A stretch of DNA of 64,000 nt. It comes from CAVRUZ01 sp963724495 (GTDB taxonomy: Bacteria; Actinomycetota; Actinomycetes; Propionibacteriales; DAIQRJ01). Positions 7,627 through 17,300 of the stretch are shown piece after piece. The DNA is taken from NCBI GenBank assembly GCA_963724495.1, contig CAVRUZ010000005.1, positions 62,001 to 126,000 on the forward strand, read 5' to 3'. The notes beneath the pieces are model-generated. The model was not told the origin of the DNA. It saw nothing but the letters and a program-made list of their open reading frames with translations, and ran no database searches. Position numbers and translations under genes: made by a program. Each line of letters starts with the position of its first letter. Positions within the stretch are counted from its first letter, which is position 1.

Positions 7627-7941
7627 TCAACCGCTTGCGACGTGTGCCGTCCAGAAGTCGGTCAGGGAGAACTCCTGAGGCGGCTCGAAACGTTGCCTCG
7701 TCAGCCTCGCGCTGCGCAATTCGTCCAAGCAGATAACGGAATTCTCCTTGTCGCTTCCTGCGACGAGATTCCACGACCCGGCCTTGAGCACCAACCCCAA
7801 CGGTTCCACCGTGACCGGCGGTCGGTCGGCCAGCTGAAGTTCCAGTCGTCGGCATCGACGTATGCAGCTGACGATCCGGCGCAGTTCGTGGCGAGGCACC
7901 GGATCGTCGCCCCACGGTGCGGTGTCGTGCACGAACCAGCC
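7627..7941 (-). pseudogene. WYL-domain regulator, C-terminal remnant
   Basis: Reverse-strand reading contains the end of a YafY/PafBC-type WYL domain: RRLELQLADRPPVTVEPLGL, VLKAGSWNLVA, a regulator-type LDELRSARLTRQRFEPP and the terminal FSLTDFW. Complete relatives have an N-terminal HTH of some 200 residues that is missing here. Similarity stops near 7941, exactly where an M23 peptidase begins on the other strand. The remnant thus appears cut by a rearrangement. Its stop is two bases beyond the epimerase stop (convergent). Confidence 0.6.
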
Positions 7942-8323
7942 GGCAGACGGCCGGATCGTCGAGGTGACCGACAAGTACGACGACCTTCCGCCCGGTACCA
8001 ACGGCGACGAAGCCAACCACCTGGTGATCGACATCGGTGGTGATCGCTACGTGTCGATGGCCCACCTCAAACGCGGCAGCGTGAGAGTCCAGGTGGGATC
8101 CGTGGTCCGTCGCGGACAGCCGATCGCCGCGGTCGGAAACAACGGACACTCGAGCGCACCGCACCTGCACTTCCAGGTCCAGGATTCCCCTGCGAGCACC
8201 AATGCCGAGCGCACGTACCCGATGGTGTTCCGCGACGTCCACATCGCCCGCGGCGGTGTCTGGCCGTGGGGCGACAGTCGCGAACTGCGCACCGGCGACC
8301 TCGTCAGCCCGGCCGGACCATGA
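7934..8323 (+). pseudogene. M23-family metallopeptidase, C-terminal remnant
   Basis: The frame from about 7934 encodes the second half of a LytM/M23 zinc peptidase: ADGRIVEVTDKYDD, HLVIDIGGDRYVSMAHL (the HxH-type strand region), VRRGQPIAAVGNNGHSSAPH and the zinc/catalytic LHFQV motif (HLHFQV). The N-terminal part, including the first His/Asp ligand strand and any signal peptide, is absent, and upstream DNA belongs to the opposite-strand WYL remnant. It therefore looks like a truncated gene without its own start. It could be mis-read as an intact 153-aa ORF from ATG 7862. Confidence 0.6.
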
Positions 8324-8357
8324 CCTCTTCAGTGCTTCCACAGGCGACTGACGTTGG

Positions 8358-9074
8358 TCAGGTCGACAGCGGGTCATCCCGAGCTAGGAGCCGCCGCGAC
8401 CAGTCGTGATCCGGCTGGCTGGCGGTGATCGCCGAGTGCAGCCAGCTGCGCTGCTCCGGGCCAAGGGTCGGCAACAGCGCAGTGAAGTCTGCCTCGTCCT
8501 TTGGGCGTCTGGCTCGGCTGCGGATCGTCGGGCTTCGCCCGCCAGCGTGGGGGAACTGCCTTGTAGTACAGGATGATGGGGGCGGAGACGACCGGAAGGT
8601 TCCCCCACGAGCAGGTCCGAGGGCAGCCGACATCGGCAGTGCTACGCGAGGGTCGTCGGAGAGAATCCACTCGTCGTCGACGCGACGGCAGATCTGAATG
8701 TCCAGTTCGGTACCGGCCATCGTTGCCGTGTTCGCGTGGACGTGGCCGGGTACGTCGAGCCAGCGGCCGTCCCACTGGTCGGGGCAGTCCTCAGCAACCT
8801 CGTCGTCGTGGCCCAGCAGCCGCCAGCCGTCGAGGTGGTTCCGCAGGACTGCTTGATCTTCTTGGAACACGGCGATATCGACATCGAGATGGTCACGCGT
8901 CTGCCGTCCCAGCAGCACGTCGACTGCCCACCCGCCGCAGAGAGCCCAGTCGTGCCCATAGCCGACCAGGTGGTCCGCGGCACGAACCAGGGGACCGGGC
9001 AGAGGTGCCGTCGAAACACCGCCGAGAATGGAGGACACGCGATCCAGCTTCGCGGTCCCGCCAAGGCTCTGCAA
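8358..9074 (-). pseudogene. ANT-type nucleotidyltransferase with compensating frameshifts
   Basis: Resembles lincosamide/aminoglycoside nucleotidyltransferases: WALCGGWAVDVLLGRQTRDH followed by LDVDIAVF gives the GGWA...DxD catalytic pair, then LDIQICRR and a DDPRVALP segment. Between about 8625 and 8525 the coding signal moves to another frame (LPVVSAPIILYYKAVPPRWR) and then returns (KDEADFTALLPTLGPEQRSW). Two compensating indels are the simplest reading. The start is uncertain (TTG at 9074 or a GTG downstream). Confidence 0.65.
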
Positions 9075-9109
9075 CGGGATTGCGATGTGCAGCGAGGAAG
9101 GGACTGATC

Positions 9110-9500
9110 GTGACCGACGGGGAGCCAGGAGGGGGCGGCCTCATCCCACCGGCGCTCGAACATCGGATCCGGTCGTATCACGCTTCCACTGGCCCGGATT
9201 GGCTGCAGAGGTTGCCCGGCTTGATCGCGAGCTGTGTCTCGGAATGGGACCTGACGTTGCTTCCAGCCTTCGAGTCTGGCGGTGATGCGAGCTGGACCGC
9301 CCCGTGAAGCGGAGCAATGGTCAGCTGGCGGTGCTCCAGATCACCGTGCCCATGCCCGTCGTCCATGACCACGTCACTGCCTTGCAGGCATGGGCAGGTC
9401 GGGGTGCAGTGAGGCTATTCGCCCACGACGCGGCGATTCGAGCCACGTTGATGGAACTGTGTGTCCCCGGCACGGACGCTGGGGACATGTCGCCGGCCGC
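9110..9500 (+). pseudogene. APH(6)/streptomycin-kinase-like phosphotransferase, N-terminal remnant
   Basis: From GTG 9110 the frame gives IPPALEHRIRSYHASTGPDW and LPGLIASCVSEWDLTLLPAF. A stop at 9305-9307 interrupts it, and the neighbouring frame continues with SNGQLAVLQITVP (the ATP-binding Lys strand is altered), ALQAWAGRGAVRLFAHD and MELCVPGTDAG. This order matches the N-lobe of the aminoglycoside/hydroxyurea phosphotransferase family. The catalytic C-lobe (HGD...D) is missing, so the remnant is frameshifted and truncated near 9490-9500. Confidence 0.6.
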
Positions 9501-9598
9501 GGCCTGGCCGATATCCATGTCCGCACCGCGGCCTCCTTGCTGTGAGAGCAGACACAATCACCTGCGCCAGTACGGGTCAGCCTGCGAGCATCACCCTC

Positions 9599-10446
9599 AT
9601 GGCCGAAGACGTTGTGGATGGGCTACCCGGCTTCAGAGCCACACCCAAATGCACGCCGCAGGAAGACTTGATCGAGCGGGCGACGCACGTGCTGAGCAAC
9701 GACGATCGCGTGCTCGGCGTGTGGCTGGCCGGCAGTTTCGCGACTGGCACCCATGATCGGTTCAGCGATGTCGATCTCTGGGTGGTCGTGAACCAGGACG
9801 ACGTCGCCGGCTTCTGCACGGACTGGCCGACGATCTCCGACGAGATCGCCCCGACGGTTCTGCGTCAGCAGGTCGGCGACAGGCCGATCTTCAACCAGGT
9901 GACCGCGAGCTGGCTGCGGTTCGACGTCTCCATCGGTACACCGGCGAACGTCAGCGACCGCACCACTTCGACCGTCAAGCCGCTCTACGACCCACAGGGG
10001 CTCAGCGCCGGTCTCGGTCAGCCAGGCCGCCCCTTCATCCCGACCCCCAACGCATCGAAGCCCTTGGTCGGGAATTCCTTCGGGTGCTGGGTTTGCTGCC
10101 AGTTGTCGTCGGTCGCGGTGAATACGTCCTGGGCGTGTCGGGCGCCACACTGCTGCGGGAGATGCTCATCCAGTTGATGCTCCAGGACGTTGCTGTCGAG
10201 GACCGCGGCGGTGCCTTGCACCTCAACCGTCTTCTCCCGCCGGATCGTCAGCAGACGCTGGTCGACCTCCCGGCGATGGCCGCGAATCACGAGTCTGTGC
10301 TCGCGGCCAATGTCGCCTGTGCCGCAGCGTTCCTTCCCCTGGCCCGTGAACTGCACGAGCGGTGTGGACTGCAGTGGCCGCAGGAACTCGAGGACGCGGC
10401 CCGTCGGCATCTGGCAACGGAGCTCGCCGTCGAACTGCCCGTCTAG
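9599..10446 (+). pseudogene. Nucleotidyltransferase-domain protein, one frameshift
   Basis: From ATG 9599: DRVLGVWLAGSFATGTHDRF then SDVDLWVVV, i.e. the GS...D-x-D NTase site. The frame breaks near 10050 (after PTPN) and continues in the next frame as RIEALGREFLRVLGLLPVVV and VSGATLLREMLIQLML to the stop at 10446. About 282 aa if repaired. It belongs to the same broad NTase group as the gene at 3113, with an alpha-helical C-terminal domain. The substrate is unknown. Confidence 0.65.
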
Positions 10447-10567
10447 CCAGATGGGCCGCACGTGCTCTCGACCTTGCGCGTGCCGCCACTTCCCACGTCG
10501 CTGCCGGCACGTCAGCCCTAAGTGGTTGCTACGTTCCTGGCATGTCCGGATGCGCGGCGGGGCAACT

Positions 10568-11524
10568 GTGAAGGCGGTCGTCTACGGCCGGTACGGGTCG
10601 CCCGATCGGCTGCGGGTCGAGGACGTCCCGAAGCCAACTCCTGTCCGCGGCCAGGTACGGATTCGCGTCGCAGCGACTTCGGTGAACCTCAGCGACTGGG
10701 AGTCCCTGCGCGGCTCGCCGGCGTACTCGCGGATCGGCGGGCTGGTGTTCCCAGGCATCGGACACTGGGCTCGGACATAGCCGGCGTTGTCGACGAGGTC
10801 GGGGAAGGGGTGACCGGGTTCCGAGTCGGTGACGAGGTGTACGGCGACAACCTCGCGCGGATGGGTGGCTTCGCGGAGTATGCGGTCGCACCGGAGTCCG
10901 TACTGGCCAGCAAGCCAGCTCAGCTGACGTTCGCCGAGGCGTCGACCATCCCGCAGGCGGGCGCGATCGCCATGCAGGGCACGAGATGGGCGCTGCTGGC
11001 AGCCGGGTGCTGATCAACGGTGCTGGCGGCGGTTCGGGATCCTTCGCCATCCAGCTGGCCAAAGGGCTCGGCGCTCACGTCACCGGCGTCGACAATGCCG
11101 ACAAGCAGGACTTCATGCGGTCGGTGGGTGCGGACGACGTGATCGACTACCGCAGGGACGACTTCACCCGAGACGACCCAGCCCTACGACTTGATCCTGG
11201 ACATGGCCGCGCACCGCTCGGTGTTCGCCTACCGGCGTGCGCTCGCACCGGCGGGCACGTATCGGATCGTTGGTGGGTCGGCACGCGCGCTGCTTCGCGT
11301 GCTCATCGTCGGCTCGGTGGTCGGACGACTCACCGGACGCTCCATCGGCGTGCTGGCCGTGAAGGAAGGTCCCGCCCACTTCCAGCCGCTCGCTCGAACG
11401 GTGCATCGCCGGCGAGATCAAGATCCACATCGACCGCACCTTCACGCTCGACGAGGTTCCCGCCGCTCTTGCCCGTGTGGGTGAGGGCCGCGCTCTCGGC
11501 AAGGTGGTCGTCGTCCCCTCCTGA
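10568..11524 (+). pseudogene. Zinc-less MDR alcohol dehydrogenase/quinone oxidoreductase, several frameshifts
   Basis: A medium-chain reductase of about 318 aa can be assembled from five pieces: VKAVVYGRYGSPDRLRVEDV; TLGSDIAGVVDEVGEGVTGF with GGFAEYAVAPE; VLINGAGGGSGSFAIQLAKG (the GGxxxG cofactor loop) through VGADDVIDYRRDDF; LILDMAAHRSVFAYRRALAP; and TLDEVPAALARVGEGRALGK before TGA 11522-11524. Frame changes fall near 10765, 10990, 11180 and 11400. Four indels in one gene, in a stretch where every gene is damaged, favour a true pseudogene. Confidence 0.75.
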
Positions 11525-11719
11525 CCTCGCCGTAATCGACCGCTTTCTCATCTCTCGCCTGCCGGCGCTGGCCGATCGTGCCGACTCTGCGTTGGCAGCT
11601 GCGCTGTCCGGGGGATCTGATCTCATGGGTTTCATGGCCAGCAGGCGGGCGATCTCTGTCTGGTTGAACGTGAGTACCGCTTCGGTGCTCCCTCTGCCTG
11701 CGTCGTGATAAGCCAAGGA
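11525..11719. other. Non-coding gap, nothing recognised
   Basis: Short interval between two decayed genes. No start-proximal site, dyad or protein similarity that I can support; the reverse-strand reading contains no motif I recognise. Confidence 0.4.
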
Positions 11720-12531
11720 ATGAACGATGTCTACCGAATCGACTTCCCCGAGGCGCCGTATGTCCTCCGGGTTGAGGGCCTGGGCAAGTGGTGGCTGAAG
11801 GGAGAGTCTGACCTTCGGTTGAACTCGATCTCCTGACATTGCACGTTCACGGCGTGCCGGTCTCGTACCCGGTACCGAGGAGCAACGGGGACTCCCTGGG
11901 ACGGACTCAGGTCGAAGGCGCCGAGCAGCTCTACCACTGTTCACTTGGGCCAGCGGCGTGCCGGGCGGAGACGACATGTCCAGCGAGCAGGCCTACGAGG
12001 TCGGTCGCGTGATCGCCGAGATCCATGTGTGGTCCGATCTCTTTGGACTGGATGGCCTCGCTACGAGCTTGGCGAGGAAACGCTGCTGGATCGGCCACTC
12101 AGGGTCATGGATCCGGCTCTACAGCGAAGCGATCCGGGGCTGGTGACGTTCATCCGGACCGAGATCGAGAAGGTTCGCGAACGCATACGTTCCTTCGATC
12201 CGGGGCCAGATGGTTGGGGAATCGTCCACGGCGACCCGCAGGAGCTCAACTATCACTTGTCACCGAGGGAAAGCCCACCGTCTTCGACTTCGACATGTGT
12301 GGGTACGGCTGGCGTGCCTACGACCTCGCCTACTACTACACGCGGATCGCGGAGCCCTCCGACAATTCGCCCTCGATGGCTGACGAAAGCGTGCGCCCCA
12401 TCTGTGCGTCTGAGCGAGAGGTGTTCCCGACGTTCGGCCAGGCCGCCTGGGTCAAGGAGCGCACCATGATGGGCACCGGACTAGACCCCCGAGACCTTGC
12501 GAAGTGCCTGGAGGATCCGTACGAATCGTGA
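11720..12531 (+). pseudogene. APH/choline-kinase-like phosphotransferase, at least four frameshifts
   Basis: Pieces in different frames give the ordered landmarks of an aminoglycoside-phosphotransferase-family kinase: MNDVYRIDFPEAPYVLRVEG (N-lobe strand with the ATP Lys region), LHVHGVPVSYPVPRSNGDSL, EQAYEVGRVIAEIHVWSDLF, then GWGIVHGDPQELNYH (HGD catalytic motif with Asn) and VFDFDMCGYGWRAYDLAYYY (metal Asp). At least four frame changes occur between 11810 and 12260. A homoserine-kinase/YihE-like relative is possible. Certainly non-functional as written. Confidence 0.7.
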
Positions 12532-12602
12532 AGGAGAACGGCCCACGAACGTGTGGTATCTGCCTTGCTGACAACGCAACCTGGTCTCGAACGCGACTGC
12601 TT

Positions 12603-13322
12603 TCAGCGTCCGAACGCCCACGCAACCATCAGCGGGAACTCGGCCGCCCAGAAGGGATCGCCGTGATCGCCGACGCGCTCCGTGATCACGACATCCGCGC
12701 CGGCATCGCGCAGCGCGTCCGCCCACCGGGTCGCGTTCTCGAGGAACCACGGCTCCAACGTGCCCGCGACGAGGTAGGTCCGCGGTAGCGGGCTCGGCAT
12801 CACGGGAGGCGGCCGGTAGCCGCCGCCTGGGGAGGCGGAGAACACCGCACCATAGACGTCTGGATGCCGAAGCCCCAGGGCGAGGGAGAGCTCTGCACTG
12901 GCCGACACTCCGCACACCGCGGTGCGTTCAGCCGGCAGCGCGACGCCGAAACGCGACCGCACCCACCCGCCGACGTCGTCGACGAAGAACCGCTCATGTG
13001 CCGCGAACCGGTCCTCGTCGAAGTCCGGCGAGTACTCACGGATGCGCACCATCTCGTCCTCGGCGTCGGTCCGATGGGCACCGACGATCATCGTGGCCGG
13101 CACGTCGGCGGCCTCGAGGTACCCGCCCCACTGCGCGATCAGCTGACCGTCACCGGCATACACGACCGCCTCGACTGGATCCGGCGGCACGTACACCGTG
13201 ACCTGCCGTCCACCGTCGTACTCGAAGGTCTCGGTGACGAGTTTCCCTGCGATCGGATCAGCGCGGACTGGCTCCGGTGTCGCGTCGGTGTCGCCGGAGC
13301 CGGCAGCGGTCTGGTCACTCAT
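12603..13322 (-). CDS. Alpha/beta-hydrolase, esterase-D/enterochelin-esterase-like
   Basis: 239-aa hydrolase, starting at ATG 13322 (MSDQTAAGSGD). It has a VVYAGDGQLIAQWGGYL core strand region, a nucleophile elbow ERTAVCGVSASAELSLAL (GxSxS rather than the usual GxSxG) and a terminal ERVGDHGDPFWAAEFPLMVA carrying the catalytic His. The fold matches the putative esterase family (Fes/esterase D type). No signal peptide. It is the third gene of the minus-strand operon with the UvrA-like and QW-motif proteins, 28 bp after the latter, suggesting a shared pathway, perhaps hydrolysis of a metabolite whose DNA adducts UvrA-like protein senses; that is speculation. Confidence 0.75.
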   Translation of the reverse strand: MSDQTAAGSGDTDATPEPVRADPIAGKLVTETFEYDGGRQVTVYVPPDPVEAVVYAGDGQLIAQWGGYLEAADVPATMIVGAHRTDAEDEMVRIREYSPDFDEDRFAAHERFFVDDVGGWVRSRFGVALPAERTAVCGVSASAELSLALGLRHPDVYGAVFSASPGGGYRPPPVMPSPLPRTYLVAGTLEPWFLENATRWADALRDAGADVVITERVGDHGDPFWAAEFPLMVAWAFGR

Positions 13323-13350
13323 CTGGTTGAACCTCGGTCTCTCGGTCGTG

Positions 13351-14384
13351 TCAGTAGCGGCGTGGGCCGCGTCGGTAGGGCGTGAAGCTCGCGGGTTCTT
13401 CGTTGCCGACCCAGTCGCCGTCACGGAGGCGACGAAGGCTGCTCTCCAGGTCGAAGGTGAGCCAACCGGAGAGTTGCGGGTGGGCCGGGTGCTGCCAGAG
13501 GCCGTAGGGCCCGCGAAGGGTCTCGAGGTAGGCGACCAACTCTCGCACTCGCCGGTCCTGGGCCGAGACACCGCAGCGGGAGGCGAGGTCGAGAACGAAG
13601 GCCAGATCGAAGGTGACGTAGAACGTGAGTCGCCCCATTGCTCGCTCGAGCCCGACGAGCCGCGAGATCTCCCATCCGAGCGTCGATTCGTCCCTGGTCT
13701 CACGCGCGAGGAGGTGGTCGATGCCGATGCGGGCGCCCTCCGATCGCCTCCGTTCGGGGTGGTGCGCGAGGCACGCCACCGCGCCGGTTGTCGCCGAACG
13801 GCACCCTTCGCCGCGGGGAAGTCGCCGGTAGTCCTTCTCCGGCTGGGAGGGCCGGCCACCTTCTCCGAGGTCGGCCTTGGGGCCTGCCGGCCACGAGCCG
13901 TCGGGGAGCCGCACGCTGAGGAGCCACTCGTAGGCGTGCTCGGCGCGAGGGTCGGTGGCGAACCCGGCGGCGGCGATGCCGCGCATCGGGACCACGGTCT
14001 GCATGGTGACGAACCGAGGGCCCTCGGGTACATCCGATCCCCGTTGTGCTCCCCTTCTGGGCTTGGCGGGCTGCTCGTCGTCGGGCGAAGCGGCCACGAC
14101 CCGTCGGGCTGCTGGAAGGCGAAGATCGCCTCGACCGCCGTGGACAGCTCTGGTCCCCGGTAGCCGAGGTGCACGAGCTGGCACAGCAGGTAGCCGGCGG
14201 CCTGGGGGTTGCCGCGGGCTGCGTCGAGTTGCGCGACGAGCGCTCGGATGTCGGGGCTGGCATCGATCTCGGCCCGCCACGCCATGACCTCGTCGTCGTC
14301 GTCCGGGGCGCCTTCGAGCTCGACCGCTGCACGCCACCGCAACGACGGGGACGGGTCTCCGAGCAGGAGCGCTGCGCTGTTCAC
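13351..14384 (-). pseudogene. Prenyltransferase/squalene-cyclase-repeat protein, one frameshift
   Basis: GTG start at 14384 with GGAGG just upstream; the GTGA overlaps the UvrA-like stop, so translation is coupled. Frame one gives VNSAALLLGDPSPSLRWRA and a first QW-type repeat FQQPDGSWPLR. After a one-base shift between about 14075 and 14005 the protein continues with EHAYEWLLSVRLPDGSWPAG (second repeat), YVTFDLAFVLDLASR and LRGPYGLWQHP with SGWLTFDLE. These are alpha/alpha-barrel repeats of the squalene-hopene cyclase / prenyltransferase-beta class, but no DxDD or zinc site is visible, so enzymatic activity is doubtful. About 344 aa if repaired. Confidence 0.7.
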
Positions 14385-17300
14385 GCGAGGACCTCCAGCA
14401 GGAACGGCGCGGTTGGGCTGTCGCCCTTCGCGAGCTCGTCCGGTGGGCCCTCGAAGACGAGTGCCCCGCCGTCGGGTCCCGCGCCGGGACCGAGCTCGAT
14501 GAGCCAATCGCACGTTGCGAGGAGGGCAGGGTCGTGCTCGACGACGAGGACCGTGTTGCCGGCGTCGACGAGGGCGTCGAGCGCATCCGCGAGCACCGCG
14601 ACATCCGTCACCTGCAGGCCGACAGTGGGTTCATCCAGGACGTAGAGGACGTCGCCCTTGCCGGGGCGGGCGAGCTGTTTGGCGAGCTTGAGGCGCTGCG
14701 CTTCGCCTCCCGAGAGGCTCCAACCAGGCTGGCGAACGATCAGGTAACCGAGGCCCAGCGCGACCGCGGCGCTGCCCACCCGATGCACGGCGTCGACGTC
14801 GCCCCACTCGTCGACGAGTTCGCCGATCGTGAGGGCTTCGATGTCGGCGAGAGTTCGGTCGCGCTCGGTGAGAGTGGCGATCTCGCGGCGGTAGCCGGAG
14901 CCGCCGCACGCGTCGCAGGTCTGGGTCACCGTCGGCAGGAACGACATGTCCTCCTGCCACGCGCCTTTGCCGCTGCAGGCGTCGCAGCCGTAGGTGAGGT
15001 CCTTGATCGTGATGCCCTGCTCGCGGGCCACCTCGCTCGCCGCGAACGACTTGCGGACTGCGTTGATGAGCCCGAGGAACATGCCGGGCGACGTGATCTC
15101 GGCCCGGGACTGATCGGCGACCACCGTTCGCGTGGGCGCGCCGGAGATGTCGTCGTGAACGCCGGGCTCGACGCGGATCACGCCCCGGCCAGGGATGTTG
15201 GTCTTCGGTCGCGCCAGCCCCAGCGCGATGGTGTCGACGACGAGCGAGGACTTTCCCGACCCGGACACCCCGCATACGCCGACCTGCACGCCAAGCGGGA
15301 TGCGCACGTCGAGGCCGCGCAGGTTGTTCTCCCGCGCTCCCCTGACATGCATCCACCGCGTCGGCACGCGGCGGTCGCGGCGAGCGATCGGCATGCGTCC
15401 GTCCAGCACCGCCCGGGTGACCGACTCGTCGCTGGCAAGGTCGATGAGCCGGCCGCCGGCTCGTCCGGGACCGGGACCGATCTCGACGACGTCGTCGGCG
15501 GCACGAATGAGGGTGGCGTCGTGCTCGACCGCGATCACGGTGTTGCCGGCGTCGCGCAGCTCGGTCAGGGTGCGGGCGAGCGCTGCCACTTCTGAGGGAT
15601 GCAGGCCCCGGCTTGGCTCGTCGAGCAGAACGGTCATGCCGACGAGGCCGCCGCCGAGCACCGACGCCAGCTTGATCCGCTGCGCCTCGCCGGCGGAAAG
15701 GGTCCAGGTCGCCCGGTTCAGCTGGAGGTAGCCGAGCCCGACAGAGCGCAGGAAGCCGAGGCGGTGCAACGCAACCGTGCGGGCATCCGCGGCGTGCTCG
15801 TCGTCCGGCTCTCCGATCGACTCGAGCACGTCCGCGAGCTCGGCGAGCGACGCCGCGTACAGGTCGTGACGGTCGCGGCCGTCGAGGCGAATCGCCAGGT
15901 AGGGGGCGCGCAGCCGTCGCCCGCCGCACTCCGAGCAGGTGAGCGCCTGGGTGTCCGCGCCGCCCAGGTCGTACTGGGCCCAGTGGTTCATCCCGATCCA
16001 GGCCACCCTCGAGAACTCGTTGGTCGGTGACGGGTCGCCGAACATGAACGCCTGTCGCGCTTCCTCGGTCAGTCCCGACCACGGCGTGGTTGCGAGGTCG
16101 AACCCCTGGCGGTCGGCGAAAGCACGTAGCGAGGCGTTGCCGCCGGTGCCGTCCTTGCAGAAGTAGCCGAGTAGCGCCATCGATGCCGACGTCATCGCCG
16201 ACGGACCCCCGCCGCTCCCGCGGAAGCAGCCGGCGCAGATCGGTGCATCGGGCTGCACGACCCACCTGTCGAAGTGGAACTGCCGGGTCACGCCCTGTCC
16301 CAGGCACGTCGGACAGATCGCAACCGGCGACCCCATCAGGTGACGCGGCTCGATCGGCACGGCGCGGGTGGCGCAGTCGTCGCACGTCCACGTGGCCTCA
16401 GCGGCTGGCGAGGTCCTGCGCACGTTGTGACTCCCGCAGGCGAGGCAGGTGCGGACACCGCTCCGCGCCAGGACGAGGGCGATGAGGCGGTCGAGGTCAC
16501 TGGCCCGTCCGACGGTGGCCCGGACCGATTCCCTTCCGTCCGACGACCACCATGCTGACAGCGTGCCGGCGGCGTCGATGATCGTCGTCGGGCCCAGCCC
16601 GGTGAGCGAGTCGACTGGCGCTTCCGGTCCTTCGCGCACGGACTGACGCTCGTACACCGACAGGCACTCGAGCAGCCGCCGGGTGGCCTCGGCCGCGACG
16701 ACGTCGTGGACCAAGGACGACTTGCCCGAACCCGACACCCCCGTCACCACCGTGAATCGGCCCTTGGCGAAGTCGACGTCGACCCCCTGCAGGTTGTGGG
16801 CCCGGGCGCCCCGCACCCGGATGGCATCGCTCGACCGCCCGCCGGGCCGCGGCTTGGCGCGGGGCGTCACCCGTGGTTGCTTCTCGGAGCCGGGTGGACC
16901 GCAGTGCTGGAGGCGTCCACCGTCGGGCCCTCCGCCCGGGCCGAGGTCGATACGCCAGTCGGCGGCGGCGATCACGTCGGCCTGGTGTTCGACGACGACC
17001 ACCGTGCAGCCGTTGGCCGTCAGCCTGTCGAGCACCGTGAGGAGTCGGTCCAGGTCGCTCGGATGAAGGCCGGTGGTGGGCTCGTCGAGCAGCACGAGGT
17101 CGCCGGTCTTGGCCCTGGTCACCTCGCGGGTGAGGCGGACCCGTTGCGCTTCGCCGCCGGAGAGGCTGGGCGAGGGTTGCCCGAGCGTGACGTAGCCGAG
17201 CCCGACCTCCTGCAAGGTCTGGAGGATGCGCGTCACTGATCGGTGCTCGACGAACAGCGCGCTGGCGTCGTCGACGCTCATCTCCAACACATCAGCGATC

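Noticed and set aside
12603..14513. One 636-aa minus-strand ORF covering two genes
   Set aside because: It merges the first part of the frameshifted cyclase-like gene with the esterase by reading through a shifted segment; evidence supports two genes.
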